A stretch of 64,000 nucleotides of DNA, taken from positions 8,001,997 to 8,065,996 of the forward strand of contig JAKTNV010000007.1 of the NCBI GenBank assembly GCA_022747635.1, written 5' to 3'. The notes beneath the pieces are model-generated. The model saw nothing but the letters and a program-made list of their open reading frames with translations. It had not been told where the DNA came from and did no database searches. Numbering within the stretch: position 1 is the first letter of the stretch; each line of letters opens with the position of its first letter. This document shows, in pieces, positions 43,636 through 58,600 of this stretch. The DNA comes from Hetaerina americana (lineage: Eukaryota; Arthropoda; Insecta; Odonata; Calopterygidae). Both the position numbers and the translations under genes were made by a program.

Positions 43636-46600
43636 CTGTTGAGGCTGAACGCCAAAAGTCATGAGAAAAGGGAAGAATTCAACAAAGAGAAAAATGAATA
43701 TGTATGAAGTAAGCAGGCTTTTCCTTTATTTGTTTACATAAAGCTTGCTTGCTTACTTGGCTTTTTTGTTTTTTGTGTTTTTCATTGTCAAATTATGCGG
43801 GTACATCACAAGGTGGAATTTAGCCAGTTTAGATAGAAACAATATTTGGAATACTTATTGGAAATATTTATTTGCTAACAAAATTGATGTCAGCAAAATT
43901 TCATCAGATTCAGGGGAGATGTACCAGAAGTTCATCATTACGAGAAAAACAAATTTGCTCTTTACCACAAGTTTACTGGTAACGTACTACACATTTTGGT
44001 TCGCAGAGCTTTGAACCTGATGATGATGATTCTGTGAACCAAAATGCAAAGTATGTTACCTATAAACTCATGGAAAAATGCAAACTTGTTTTTCTCAACA
44101 AAATTTCTTTTATGGCTAATAAAGGCAAATGAACAATTAATAATTTAAAATTCTTGAGGGAGTTAGATGCAAAATCATAGCATCATAAAGTGAATCCTTC
44201 CCTTGAGGTAACCCCATGGTAAATTACAAATGAATGTAGAATTAATCTAACTGTACTCTCTTATGATAGATCAGTGCAAAGAGTTTAGAGAACAGTCAAA
44301 AAAGAGCAACTGTTATATTATAATAGTTTATATAAAAAAACCATAAACACAGTAATCAACCCAAAGGTCGGTTTGGTAGGTGATGGTAGATTTCACCAGA
44401 GTACTAAGCCCTATACGGCATGTGAAATTCACACATCAGGGTAGGGGGGCCAGTTCCTTTCCCTGTGCCGGTTATGGTTTCCCAGGAAGATCTAGTACCC
44501 GACAAATCACGTAGCTTGGGCGGAGCTGCAGGTGCCCACAGTGCCTTGCCCGGGAATCGAACCTGGGCCCCTCTGGTCAGTAGTCCAACGCTCTACACCT
44601 GGACTACCACAATCCACTGAGTTTATATAAGAATATTTATTTGCCCAGATATTACGACTGTGATACATGAATAATTCAATGTACAATATGTCATCATTAA
44701 ATGCCAAACACAAATGAAAGATAAAAAACTAACATCACACAAGCAATCACAAATAAAAAACCATACCACATCAAAGGAAACACATAATACACATAAAACA
44801 TATTATTAAGTAGCGCTGGTTTTATTTATTCATTATACAAGTTCCTGCCTCACTTCAATCAACCTTCTACCTGAAGTATTTTACCATTGCATACACAGAT
44901 GTAATATTTGGATGGTATCATTTTGGATGTGCCTCTATTGTCAGCTTTGTTCGGCAAAGTTGACTAGGAATGCCTAGCTGATATATTGCCATTGCCTAGA
45001 GTTAATTTTTAAATTGGGTGCCGATGATGAGAACTGAACGTGGCACTAGGGGCGGGAGGATAGGGGACCAGGGGTACCCACCTGCTGTATGCAGAGTCCA
45101 CGCTGGGCTTCCCACCACCCATCAATGATGGCTGGATGGCTGTCAGACTCTCGTGTGATGACCCCCGCTCCTGCTGCACCATGGCGGCGGCGTCCCTCTC
45201 CCCAACCCCTGCCACAGCCCTCGGTCGCATCCTCACCCTCCTTGGTGCCCTCCTGCCACCCCCCTCTGAGTCAGAGTCTCCCGAAGACTCCCTCCTCCTT
45301 CCCCCCTCACCCTCCTTGAGCACATTCCCTGAAAAGTCCACCCCTTCCCCTCTCATCCCTCCAGGCTCATTGTTGTTGTCCTTGTCGGCCAGGGATTCCT
45401 GGGAGTGGGTCGAGAGATTCGTGAGGCCCAGGGCAACCAGGTTGATGCTCTGGTGGATGGAATCAATGTCCAGCTCACTTCCCAGGTTGCACTTGGCATT
45501 CCCATCCCTAGACGAGGGAGAGAGAAAGCAACAATTGAGGATATGAGAATAACTGATACAGAGTAATTAGATATTTTAGGTATTTAGAGAGTTATACCAT
45601 TTTTATCAAGGGAGTTCATGTGAGGACATTTTGTAACATTGTCAACCAAAACTGGTGCTTACCAGTTTATTCCAATTTATTTCCCATTAATTGTTTCCAC
45701 TGATTCTCTGATGAGTAACAGATTTTATCACTGTCATATAAACCAGACACGGAAGGGTTTAAACAATTAGGTAGCAATGAGCTTTACTGCAAGATAGAAG
45801 CAGATGCACACTGTGTAATGCATGTTGAGCAGTTGCAGGGATCATTCAGAGAACAGTCACCAGAAGTGCATCTAATTTCACAGTACATGCTGGGATGGTT
45901 TTTATAATTGTCCTCTGTGAGCCTTTGACTTCCATCAAGCACGCCTACCTTCAGTAGCTCAAATGCAGTCGAAGTTACTTCGGGTGTTCCCCAGGGTAAT
46001 GTTATTGGATCTCTTTTATTCCTACTCTACGCTAACGACATTGACTCTATAGCCACTAATAAGATACGTTTATTTGCCGATGATGCTGCTACAGAATGCT
46101 GGTGTGACACTTGGCAATTAGGATTAAACTTAAAAAATTTCATAGTGATGAATTTTTGGAAAAAGAGCAATTCCCTCCAGAAGGGCTACTGCATCAGGAA
46201 CACTGAAATGGAATGTGTAGAATCTATTAAATACTAGGGCGCTACCCTCACTCACGACATCTCCTGGGTGAGACACATATGGGGAATATGTGCAAAAGCT
46301 AACAAAAAATTGGGACTTATCAGAAGAGTACTAGGTAAGTGAGTTGAAAAGGTCAAAGAGAAATGCTTTCTGTCGTTGGTTAGGCCTCATTTAGAATATG
46401 CAGCAATTATATGGGATCCTCACGAAGTTGGATCGATTCCCAAATTGGATTGCGTGCAGTGTAGAGGAGCTAGATTTGTAAAATGTTTTAATGATAAACT
46501 TTAGCATAGCAAAATATAGTAGCATTTCCAAAATATAAGGGGAGCTAGGCCGGCATAGAGGCAAGGTTATATTACAGATCAAATCCTTTGCATTATTTGG

Positions 46601-49600
46601 AAGGATGTCTCTTTAGCAGTGATACTGAAAATGCATTACTATCCCCATCACACTACAGTAGGAGAGATCATGTCAATAAAATTCGAGAGATTAAGTGTAG
46701 AACAGATAGATTTAAGATGTCATTTTTTCCATGAATCGAAGGCATCAGAATAACATTGCCCAACTGTGGTAGGTTCATGTTTGGGTAAAATATTATGGCG
46801 TGCATTCACCCCCTGCCACACACCCAAGTGGTAGCTTGCAGGGTACTAAAATATGAAATAAATGCAATGACATTACATTTGGTTTCATATGCCTCAGCTC
46901 ATGCAGCAAACTTGGCATTTGGTTCATATTTTCACGTCTGCACCCATCTTTGTTTCAGCCAGAGGTGTGGGAAGAGGGGACCGTGTTGTGCAATACAGGT
47001 AGATTTTGTTTATTTATGTTTAAAGTAATGTTAGCACTTAGAATAATTACCAAATATGTGTGCAAACAGCTTAATTTTTTTGTGTTAATTACTCCTGAAT
47101 ATGTTCATAATTAATTAAACATTTTATTTCCCCTAATGGTTTAACCTTTCACATTAACAAATTAGTAAAATTCACATGGGTTCAAGTGCTGTGAAACTTA
47201 ACTAAATTGTAATATCTTTGCATAATTAACATGGAATTTCATCAAGTGAAGGCTGCCATTATCAACTTCATCTTAAAAACTTATTTTTTGAGATCAATTA
47301 TTGCATCGCACCAGCCTTGCAGTGTTTGTTTACTTATTGTTTAATAGTTTCCCAGATAAATTTTGATGGGTTTAAACATATGCAATTCAATTATTCACTT
47401 TCAGGAGAGAAATTAACTTAGAGTAACATTCATATTATCAGGGTCTCTGAAGCACTTAGGAATGTACACGGCGGTTTGGAAAGCCAAGACAAAGTCACAT
47501 ACGTGAAGACCAATCTTCTATTCCATACAACGTCTACATTGATTTCAGATTTCTTTGGTTACTATTTTAATTAACATGACTATGAGACAAGCAGGTCAGA
47601 GGCACAAGCGGAGAATTCAGCACTGCCTAGCAAGGACATTTCTAGCAATCACTAGCAACCCTGTGTTCTCCCGCTCAGGGGATTCCTGAAGGTCAATCAT
47701 TCCCAAACCAACTGTTCCCTAATTACCACGAAGTGATAGCAACAATTTTTTGGTTTGAAAGGATAACTGAGGCTTAAAACAATTCAAGAAACAATGCATC
47801 AGATAGACTTTGCAGGAAATACTCTGGAAAAAGGGAAAAATTAAATCACATGCAAAGAATAAATAGTTTTCAATTGACTGAACTAACGGGTATATACAGG
47901 GTTGCACCCAATAGTGGTAGGACTGATTTTCTCTAGTGCGAATGGAGCGGTGGAGGGGGTCTGCCTGGCAGGGTAAGGTGGAGGGGGCTCTTAGCAACAG
48001 ACCAAAACCAACATCAGTCGCCTGCGGGCTGTCGTTAAGTGAGGACACCGTTTTTAGTGAAGCAAGTTTTTTGTCCGCGTCGAAAAACAAAATGAATCTG
48101 AATTTAGAGCAACTTTATTCCGTGAAGTTTTGTGCGAAACTCGGGAAGACAGCGACTGAGACCCTCGATATGATCAAGCAGGCTTTTGGGGACACTGCCT
48201 TAAGCCGTTCCACAGTATTTGAGTGGCACAAGTTGTTTAAAGAGGGTAGGGAGCTCGTTGAAGACGACCATCGCTCCGGACGGGCGTCGACGGCAAGAAC
48301 CGACACGAATGTGGACAGAGTGAGGACACTGCTGAACACAGACCGACGCTTAACCAGTGAAGAAATTGCAGACCAGTTTGGTCTGTCAACATCCAACGTC
48401 CAACGCATTATTTCACAGGATTTGGCCATGCGCAAGGTGTGCGCCAAGATGGTGCCAAAAATTCTGCCATGGCGCGCTCGTCGTCAGACAGGTCCTGGCC
48501 AAATACGGCGTTGCCACGTTGCCGCACCCGCCCTATTCTCCCGATCTGGCACCACCGGACTTTTTCTTCTTCCCCCTGATGAAAAGACAGCTCAAGGGAC
48601 AATGTTTTGACTCGATAAATGCCGTTCAAGAGGCTTTGACGAAGGTCATCAACGGCATCCCCAAAGAAAATTTCCAGCGGGCGTACGGGGAATGGGAGCA
48701 ACGTTATACTAAGTGTGTAGCAGCTCAAGGAGCATACTTTGAAGATTGTTAAGTCGATGTAAGTATATTGTCAATAAAATTCTTGTAAAAAAATCAGTCC
48801 TACCACTTTTGGGTGCAACCCAGTATTCAGCAGCATACAAGGTGATAGTTGAGTTCAAAGACAGATTTTTTGTTCCCCAACAGGGATTCTTTGGTTGCTA
48901 TTGGGCTTTGCCAAGGACAATATTTTTTTTGGCTATGCCACAGTGAAATTGATTTAAAGACAATATATAAATATCCATATTCCCAACAGCAAACATTTTA
49001 GGCTTAAGCATTTAAATCCTATACCTTTACATTTTTTTTAAATTTCTTAAGATTCAATTATGTCCTGGTTGTGAAGTTCTTGTTTGAGGCCAATTCACTC
49101 ATATATGCTCAACTCATGGCACTCATGATTGTTCAACTCAAGGGCCACAAAACAAAGCCATTTCACCATAAAACAACTACAAGGAAAATAATTCTAGCAA
49201 AAATATTAGACAGTAAAATAACTGAACCCAAAGTACAAGAGAGTGCACTTTGGCTTTAAGTAATTGGGTCTCACCTAATTCGTGGAATGCAAAATCCCAT
49301 GTCCATGATTGAAGTGATCTGCTCTACCTCCTCGTCTTCAAACTTGTTGCCTATGTTCTTTGAGTGGTCCACGGCTGCAGCTCTCCTCCCCACTGAGCTG
49401 TCCCTTCCGATGGTATTCAGTTCGATGCCCATGTTCTGCGCCGTGGGCTTGAGGGCTCGCCTCTTGGTATTCACGCACCGATCTCTGCTCCTCATCACAT
49501 TTGGCATCTCAAAATTCAGCTGCAAACTTGTCTCCGTGAATCTTTAAGCAAATGCAGATGATGAATCAATTGGGCATATTATAATTTAAGGTTGGCAGGA

Positions 49601-52600
49601 AACTTTCTTTCCCTCCAAAAAAAGTAAATAAAAGGGTAAGATTAAAGTGAAATTGAAATTTTGTGACACAATACAACACTGATTTGAATTAAGGGCACAG
49701 TTTAACACTTTGATCTGAAAAAAAAACAAACTTTTAGGAGCTTTCAATTTGAACCACATCCATTTGTTTCCACTATAGCGCTTCAGTTACTTTTCAGATA
49801 CGTAGCATGCGTTTAGGTGAAATCAGAGTAGGGTACTTCGGGTTGTGTTAAATTCAAGTGTTAAGAGGAGTTAAAAACTTACAGGTCTGGTAATTCAACT
49901 TCCTTGGCTTGTTTCTGCTTGGCATAAATCTCATGGATGTTGACGCTTCCATTAGTCTTGGTTGAGACTTTTTCAGGTTTTTCATGCCCTCCGTTCTGGA
50001 ATGTTTCGGTCACCTGTTCCTCAGGATCAGTAGGAGGTGCTGTGATTATCACTTGTTTTGGAGCCTCACTGCCATCTGAGAGGAGTTCCTTCAGCTGCAT
50101 CTCTGCACGACTAAAGGGATCATATGAGGAATGGCGAATGTTTGGCTGAGCCACTGGAGTCAACTCCCGCCCTCCAACACCCCTCTCTTCTTCAGAACTA
50201 GCAAATAAAACGAGAACTGTTAAGAGAGGATATCTAGGCTTGATGACAACTGTACTCATCTAGAGAGATACTCTTTCTGACTTAGTAAATGATGCCATTT
50301 TAAAACAAATTTCAGCACACAACTATGCAATTTGTTCAAGTATCATGATAATAAAATTAAATTCATAAACAAAATTTGTCTCGTCCCTCTAATTTAGCAA
50401 AATTATATAACGTTGATGTGAAACGCAATGACAGCTTAAAAGCATGAACATTACAGCTGTTGATGAAACCTGTGCCTGCCAAAACCTGTAGGTTACCCAT
50501 TCCTGATACCTACACCTTTTCCATCAAGTTGCAGTACAGGTTTCACTGGGCATCTTTGTCTGGATACTCAGTCTGAGAGATGGGTGGAGAACTTGGGTTT
50601 CTGAGCTTCTGGGGACTTTAAAACCCACCTTCCTGGGATCTAACATCAATAATATTTATTCATATCAATATGCTCAGTGAGCAATATGAATGTTCTCTAT
50701 AGTTTTACCTAATTACCTAAAGCTTATATTTATGGAAAAAAATCCACTTCAAGAAATCAAAAATGTCCACGACCTACCTTCTAACCTAATCTACCTTAAA
50801 ACATATATAAAATAAGGATACATCTGTCAAACAAAACAAGCAAAATTTTTGCTTCATTGAAAGACTGAATCAACATAAGAGTATCAATTTCACTCAGTGA
50901 AAATTTTCGATTGACATCCAAATGAAAAAAATACATTACTTTCCCGCTTATTTCAATAGAAAACCAACCATTTTGACTCATTGCTATCATCAAGAAGTTT
51001 CAAACATTTAGCAACCTCTTGTATACACATCAAACAAAGAAAAGGAAGGTGGAGGAAGTGAGTGGAATCCGAGCAGAGGAGAAACGGGGGGAAAGGTTCA
51101 AGAGTACGAAGCAAAGGGTGGAGGAATTAGAAGGTGATTAATCAGGGGGGGGGGGATTTTTTGGCGGAATAGGGATGGATGGCTGCAGTTCCGTTAAGGG
51201 GTGTCTGTTGAAAAGTGGAGGGTAGGCCAGAGGGGAGGCATTAGGATTTAGGAAACGTGTCTGTTAGCGAGAGAAACATCAACGGGACGACTATGAATTG
51301 CAAATTGTTCCAGGAAGTGTAATCTCCAACCGTGGTCATGAAATGCAAGATATGCAACAGAATTAAGACTGTTATTCTGAATTAAACTGCGATCTCCCAA
51401 TACATACATATTCTGTAACCCCGGGTTTATGTTCCCATAAACTGTGGAAAATTCCACAACTTTGACAGAGTGACCTACATTTCACAAATGAGAGAATTTC
51501 ACAAAACAAAATTCTTTTGTCTTGACTGGGATTAAATGAAACCCAGATCTTATGATAATCTGACTGCGTGCTTCAGCCAGTATATTTATAGAGGCATCCC
51601 CTTGTACTGCACATTTTCTAAGGGCTTCAATGGAACAGGATGTTCCGACAAATCACTGCCAAGTAGAAATCAGGCACTGTGAAAGGCTCAAACGTGTGCA
51701 TATTGGCAAGTGACTCTACCTAATTTACTACTACAGCAGTTCCTATAGTTTTTTTGAATATGGCTTAGGTAAGCATCCATGTGTGTTAAATTGTTGGATT
51801 TAAATTCATCGGAGGTGGTAAATAAAATGTATGACTGTGATTACTTCATGATACAATGTACAGTCATTTTCCAGAACTTCTAGTTCCTGTAGAACTCTTC
51901 AAAAATTCACAGTGCAGGAGGATGTCTCAGTAGTTTAACAGGTTAAATCACATGGCCAGAAATTAAGGAATCCAAGTTCAGAAATTAAGGGTTCAAATCC
52001 CAGTCTAGATGAATTATTTTTGACTGTAAAATTTTCACACTGATTGCCATTGGGACTAATGCAACTATGGGCAAGAGTTACTAGGGTCACCATGAGAGAA
52101 TATTTAAGGACACTATTTCATTACATCTCTTAAAAACAATTAAAACAATCTTACATTCATTAACATCTTGAAAAATACTGACTGAACTATGCACGTCTAT
52201 TCCTAGGCAGGAAGCTTCATTGGCAGGGTTAGATATAAATTAGTTTGTAACAAAGAACAACGTCGGTTTGAAATCGGGTAAATGGGTATCCATTTGCATA
52301 TTTTTTAGTAGTTCTGATAACTTTTCTTCAACTTTTAAATGTTAAATTATTTCTTAATGAAATGAGCAACTATCAGTTTCTTCTTTTGACATGGAGGACA
52401 TTGGAAACTCCTGGCTAATCCACAGTATCTATATCGTAGTTATGAGTCTTTGGCAAATCATGAAAACTATGGAGTTGGATTTTGATGTACACTAACCACA
52501 TTAACTGTTGTGGTGAGCATGGCTTAACATATTAACAAAGTATTTAAAATTAATTTTAAAAATTGAAAACAGAGTCAATGAATAAGTATATTGAGATTCA

Positions 52601-55600
52601 ACCCTTTTGACACTTGGTAACTGCAGAAAATGTACTGCAAATACAAATAAGTTGTCAAAATTTTAATCAACTTCGACTGAGAGGCTGTGAGCTCCCAATA
52701 TTCAAATTAAGATGGCTTCACACAAGATATGAATAATATTTATAAATAATATACACCGACAGAACTTTCAGAGAAGTTTAAAAACTTGAATACCAAGTTT
52801 TAGCAAAATATGACCAATAAATATACAAATTTAGGTAGAATTATCAATATTGTGAGCTAGAAACCAAAAATGGGCTAATTGATAATGGCGAGATATGAAT
52901 ATGAGATAATAATTATCGGAGGCCTATAAGAGAATACTACAGAGCAAATATGAGCAGGAAAAGGGAGAAACCCGAAGAGATACAATCTTGGGAGGACAAC
53001 TGCTCATTGAAAAATGAGTAAGTTAAGACTGCAGGGAAGACCTAGAGAAATGAAAATATGGGGCATGCGCTGCATAGCATGAATTTAATTTGTAGAGTGT
53101 TACGGTTTTTTATCCTTTTGGCTTTGAATTGGCATCAGATGTATTACAGGAAGACTCTGGTGTATGTGCCCAGCATCGTTTACAGAATGTCCACTTTGAA
53201 AGTCTGGAGGTTAGAAACCACGTGAATCCTCATTAAAAAAAAAGGGTAGTCGATCTCTGATGTGTTTTGAGAGTGTATGAAAATGAACATCTCACGATGG
53301 AGAAATCCTTAAATTAATGGATTATTGAAATCAGAAATCCTCTCAATTGACAATGGATTGTGTCAGAAATAAGCGATTATCGAATGAGAACTCATGAGCA
53401 GAAAATGAAACAGTCCTTTGATTCATAATTGATAACCATGTAGCATGGAATAGTATCAAAATATCTCAAGCTTCAGTAAGATAGTCAATCCCTGATTGTC
53501 ACTCCTGTGCCAATAGCAGGAATCTAAAACTACTCATTGCTCATCTATTTTGCACAGTTTCATTTTCTGCCTTCAGGCATATTCCTTCAGATGTGGTCAG
53601 TATTCTTATTATGGTTGATTTTGAATAAGATGCAATTTGATAAAATGCAAAAGCCTATGGAAAAAATTTAAAGTTATCAGCTTAATATTCCAAAGTTAAT
53701 ATGCATTTTTAAGGCGAGATATTTCACATCATTATCCGCAGGGAAGTTAATATTCATTTCAATTCAATTTTATCTCTAAGGCACCATGCTTATTAATGCT
53801 TTGATGATCAGCTGTACTTTTGTAGAACTAAACTTGCACGCAGAGACATCCTGCCAATGAACACAGCAAAGAGATTAGAAGTCATGAATTTCTGAAAGGA
53901 TGAAGAAAGGCAAGTGAAGAATCTCTGACCTTTTGACGGGTGAGGAAAGATGAGGCTTTTGGTTGGGTGGTGGTAGGAGCAGGCCAGGAAGAATGGGGTA
54001 GCTTGCTTTGCCATTAACTGTCACCATCTTTGGCTGAGCCTTCCCCAGGAGGGGCAGAGTCACCCCTGCCCCCTTTCTACAGCAAGCGGCACTCAGAGCA
54101 CAGGGGGATGGCCTAAGTTCCTGAGGTGATGGATGACCCCGCCATTTCGCACCCATTAACCTTGACTTAACCCTATTCTCTGCTGCTTTGCGGTCACTGC
54201 GGGCCAAACCAATACTGCTGGACCTCTTCACAACATCTTTATTGGGAAAAGGCATTTATTAGGGCAGGATGAATGCGCCTCAAAGACACTTAAGACAAAT
54301 GAGCAATGATGGAATTATTGCTTTACCTTTTCTTAGGGAGAAAAAGCTTTCATTGCTGTCGGGCATCTTGACAACTTCCTCTAAAGATTCAACACATTGA
54401 AGATCAGATTCATTGAGTCTTTTGATGAGGTCTATCCACTTGCGTTGCGTGGCAGCTAGAGTTTTGGCATTTGCTTGTAGAGAGACCTTGCCTTCAAAAT
54501 CACTTGCACTTTTTAGTGATGGCAGGTGACTCAGGAGTCTCTCATCCACACCCATATCACCCTCCAATGTATGACTGTTACCAGACTGCAACATTGAGGT
54601 ATTGACTCCTGAGAGGGGTTGTTCATTCGAGATTACTGGTTTCCCATCTTCGCTCCTCTCCTGCACACTACCCTTGACCTCATCACTTGTTTCTCCCCGA
54701 CACTTTCGATTCTTCAACTTACCTCTCCTGCGGATTTTTGATGAAGGGACTGAGCTCTCAACAGTTAAGAGTGAGGAACAATCTTGGGTGAGACCTTTTG
54801 GCTTCGGACTGGCATCAGTTGGATTACAGGGAGACTTTGCATCATTGCCCAGCATCGATGACTGACTGCTTACTTTGACAGTCTGGAGGTTAGAGGTGAA
54901 ACTTTGGTTGGAACAGGGATACGCAAGGCTGGAACATGATGACACTGAAGTGTGCAGTGTATACTCTCGGCTTTCGCCACCCTCATGTAAGAGGGCTTTG
55001 TGAGGCATGAATGAACCTTTACAGGTGATGTTTTCAAAGTTGAGGTTTCCCTTTGATGGACTAACCCAGACAAAGGCTGAGCTGGAATTCTTTTCTGATA
55101 CTTTGACATGTTGCCCCACTTGACCTTTTTCAACTCGCAGGTATCTTCCATTACCTGACACATTAATGTCCACCTCATCCATAACTGTCTTTGCAGTCAC
55201 TCCCAATGCCTCCTTGGGAAGTGATGTGACTTCATTTTCATGGCCCAAGGACCTCATATTTAATCTCTCAACTCCCATACCCACAGGATTATGTCTTTCC
55301 AATGACATTCCTAATAACAGATGGCTATCATTTTTTCCCTCCTGTCCTTGGAGAAAAATACCATGCATCTTATTCTTCATACTCGTGGAATTTCTTGTAA
55401 GAGTTTTGGAGGCTGATCGTTTCTTACCCTTAACATATTCATCATTCGCACTTAATTGGTTCACTGCATTGGAATTCGAGTCATTAATTCCACTAAAACA
55501 TTCCAATACGTCCTTGTCAAGTGAAACTTGTTTTTCAATCAGGGTACTCCGATGTGTTTCCAAATGGTAAGCCCTGGAACTTTCACAGCTGCTCTTATAA

Positions 55601-58600
55601 TGAATATCACCAAAATGACTCAATTCTGGAGAAACCTTTTCCTTCCCCAAGCTATCAAGCCTTCTGCTCAAATACTGTGCTTCTTCACCTTCAACAAATT
55701 GCTGGTAATGAGCTTTGATTGATGGGCAACTAGCACTTACTTCCAATTTGACTTCATTCCTATGAGATATCCCTCTGGGTACTTTTGAATTTGGGTAATC
55801 TTCATTCAGAACCATAGGATCAGTGGATAAATCCTCCAATGCCAATGGGGAGTCATGGTGACTGTCAAAATAACTCGAGTAACAATCAGGTGAGCCAACT
55901 GCTTCAACCTTTTCAGTCATACTTCCAAGGGGTTGCAATGCACCATCATTTGTTTTGCAGTGAGGAGCAGCTGAATCAAATTTTAATCCTTTTTCTTCTA
56001 CCTTCACCTTTGTAGGACTCTGCAAGAGTGCGCTTTCCAAAAGATTTTCTTGACCATCGTGTACTTTTTCATTTAAATCATCACTATAACCAGCCGTATT
56101 ATTGTTTTCATAGCTTGAGTCATTGTTTTTAATCAGTAAATGAGCTGGAAGACTGTAGGATTCTTCAAGACTGTGTTTCCCTGGGCTTGGCAAATGCTCT
56201 CTTCTGGATGCATTTCTCCCAAGCGCTATGCATTCATCTGCAGGTATGTTTTCTTCAGACATCTCCGGTCCGTATGAATGAATGATGCCCTTCCGGAGGC
56301 GAGGGCTTGTCTCAGTTGAAGAGCTCTCCAAAGAGTCCACTTCAATATCATTGGGAAATGGCTTGCCAGTGTGATTCTGATTGCCCAAGTAACTTTCTTC
56401 CAATGATTTATTCGGCAAAATGAATGTATTATTGAAATTATTTGAAGAGCACTTCGACATATTCTTGATAAAGCTTGTGGATGGACCATCAACCATCATT
56501 TTGCTGTGGGAATCCTTTGAAATCCCATCAATTTTATTTTTTGATTGGCCGCAAAATCTTGAAATGAGTACTGGGAGTTTTGATTTTCTTCTCGCAGCAC
56601 CACATCCTTTCCTCTTGCAACCCTCCGCACCCTTCCTTGCATCAACATCACCACTTCCTGGACAAAGGTTAATACTCACTGAATAATTGCAAGTGACTGA
56701 AGATGCAATGGTTTCATCATCCTCGCCTTCCTTCACCTGTGGCCATGAGCGATTGGACAATTCCTTCGGGTGACCTCTCAGGCTGACACAAGCATTTTCT
56801 GGGATACAGGGAACAGCTTCAACCTTAGCTCTGTCAAGGGTCTCCATTTTGTCAGCTGGGGCATCCGCCAAACCTTTTTCAGAATCATCGCCTTTCATCC
56901 ATTTTTCAGTTTCCTTCAGGTAAAGGACATTTATTTCTTCATTTTGTGAATATTCTTCTTTACAAGTGGCTGCAAACTTACCATCAGATGATTCATCTGA
57001 GGAATCCAGAGCCTCGTACACAAATGTCCGCTTCATATTTTCATCAGAAGCAGAGCTTTTTATGTCCAAATGACATGCTTTGCCTGCCTCTTCTGGGCTG
57101 ATTGGTGACTCTGAAAAATTATGTGGATTCTTCATTGGCACTGCAATGACTGATGGTGGATGGCCTTGTTTATCACTACTATTTACCGTAACTTGACCCA
57201 TTCATTAATTATTTTAGAGTTAAATAAAATAAAAAACTACTTGACTCAAGGAGCAGAAATATTATTAACAAAGCCGTTGCTGCTATTTGAAAGTAAACTG
57301 ATTCAAGAACACGTGTAAAGAATTTACAGAGAGTTCCTATTATGTTCGTTTCAACTTTGAGAGTTGGTGCTTCTGGATTTTGTGACAAACATAAGATGCA
57401 TGAACTGGATCCGAAAATGTTTTTCAATCGACTTATGATTTTTCAAATATTTACCTTAACACATTATAGAAAACATTTTAAGTGATACACTCGAGTATCA
57501 ATACATATTTCACCGTGTCTACTCATAGACTTATGGTCTAGAGACTAGACTCGTAGACTTATAGTCTCATAGGCCTAAAGTCTGCATTTTGTGATAATCT
57601 TGAAATACTTGGAGCTGGAACTGTTTTAGGAAATAAACAAGCTGCTTGATTTAAAAATAATGAGGCTCTGAGGTGCGGAGACCGATGAACTCCTTCTCTG
57701 ATCATTCAACAGCTATCATACAAATGATAAAGGCATTTACAAACAATGTGCTCAAAACAAGGTAACATCATCTTAGCTGTCCAAGAAATATGTATATTCA
57801 ATTCTTAGTCTCTGATGTGAAGAATTACTCGAGCTATTTTCACATAATAATTTTTCATCCTAACAAGAACCCCAGAAGAACACACTTCCAAAGATTGGTT
57901 AAGCATTGTCGAAAGACTTCATCAATAATTTAGTTATCTAGGTCATTGTATAGGCTGAAAATGTGCCTACCAACAGCTCTCTTCCCATCTTCATCCTTTA
58001 AATGGACTTTACTTTGCTTTTTAAACATGGCTTTCACACTTTTGATCCACCGAAGAAGCTCCTCATCCTTATCACCGTCCTTGGAGCATTCCGAAACTGG
58101 TCTTCCTTTAAAAAGCTTGCCATAATCTTCCCCGTGGTCGGAGTCGCCCTCACTCTCAGGTGAATGTCCACCCCTAAGATGGGTGGGTGGGAGAATGGAG
58201 AGGTTGAATGGTTGTGCAAGGGAAATGGTTTCTGGGGTTCCAAAGATTGCACAATGGAAGGTATGGGGACCACAGAGGGAGAAGAGTGTTGATGAGGAGG
58301 AGTATGTCACAAAAGGGGTATTCAGAAAACTAACCCCTCTCATTTAGGAACTCATGGAAATTGTGTTAAACATCCTAACATCATATATTTGATACAGTTA
58401 GACCTCATCATCATAAACCTATATTATCCATAATATTACATGTCCCCAAAATAAATAACTCCTTTTTGTAAGGTCAATGGCCAACATGAAATAATATGTG
58501 ATCAATACAAATTAATCACCCTGACCGGGATCCAGAACCGGATACCTTGATATCGGGGCCTGGTGCTTTAGCCAGTTAAGCTACCAAAGCTTCCTCTTAT

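Noticed and set aside
45009..45546. Plus-strand frames opposite exon 8 of the zinc-ribbon gene
   Set aside because: Shadow frames of a GC-rich real exon. The minus-strand frame has correct splice borders and phases on both sides.
57192..57201. Translation start ATG at 57201 for the 973-codon frame
   Set aside because: The ATG lies just upstream of an AAG acceptor that joins exon 3 in the correct phase. Treating the frame as a separate gene would leave exons 1-3 without a continuation.
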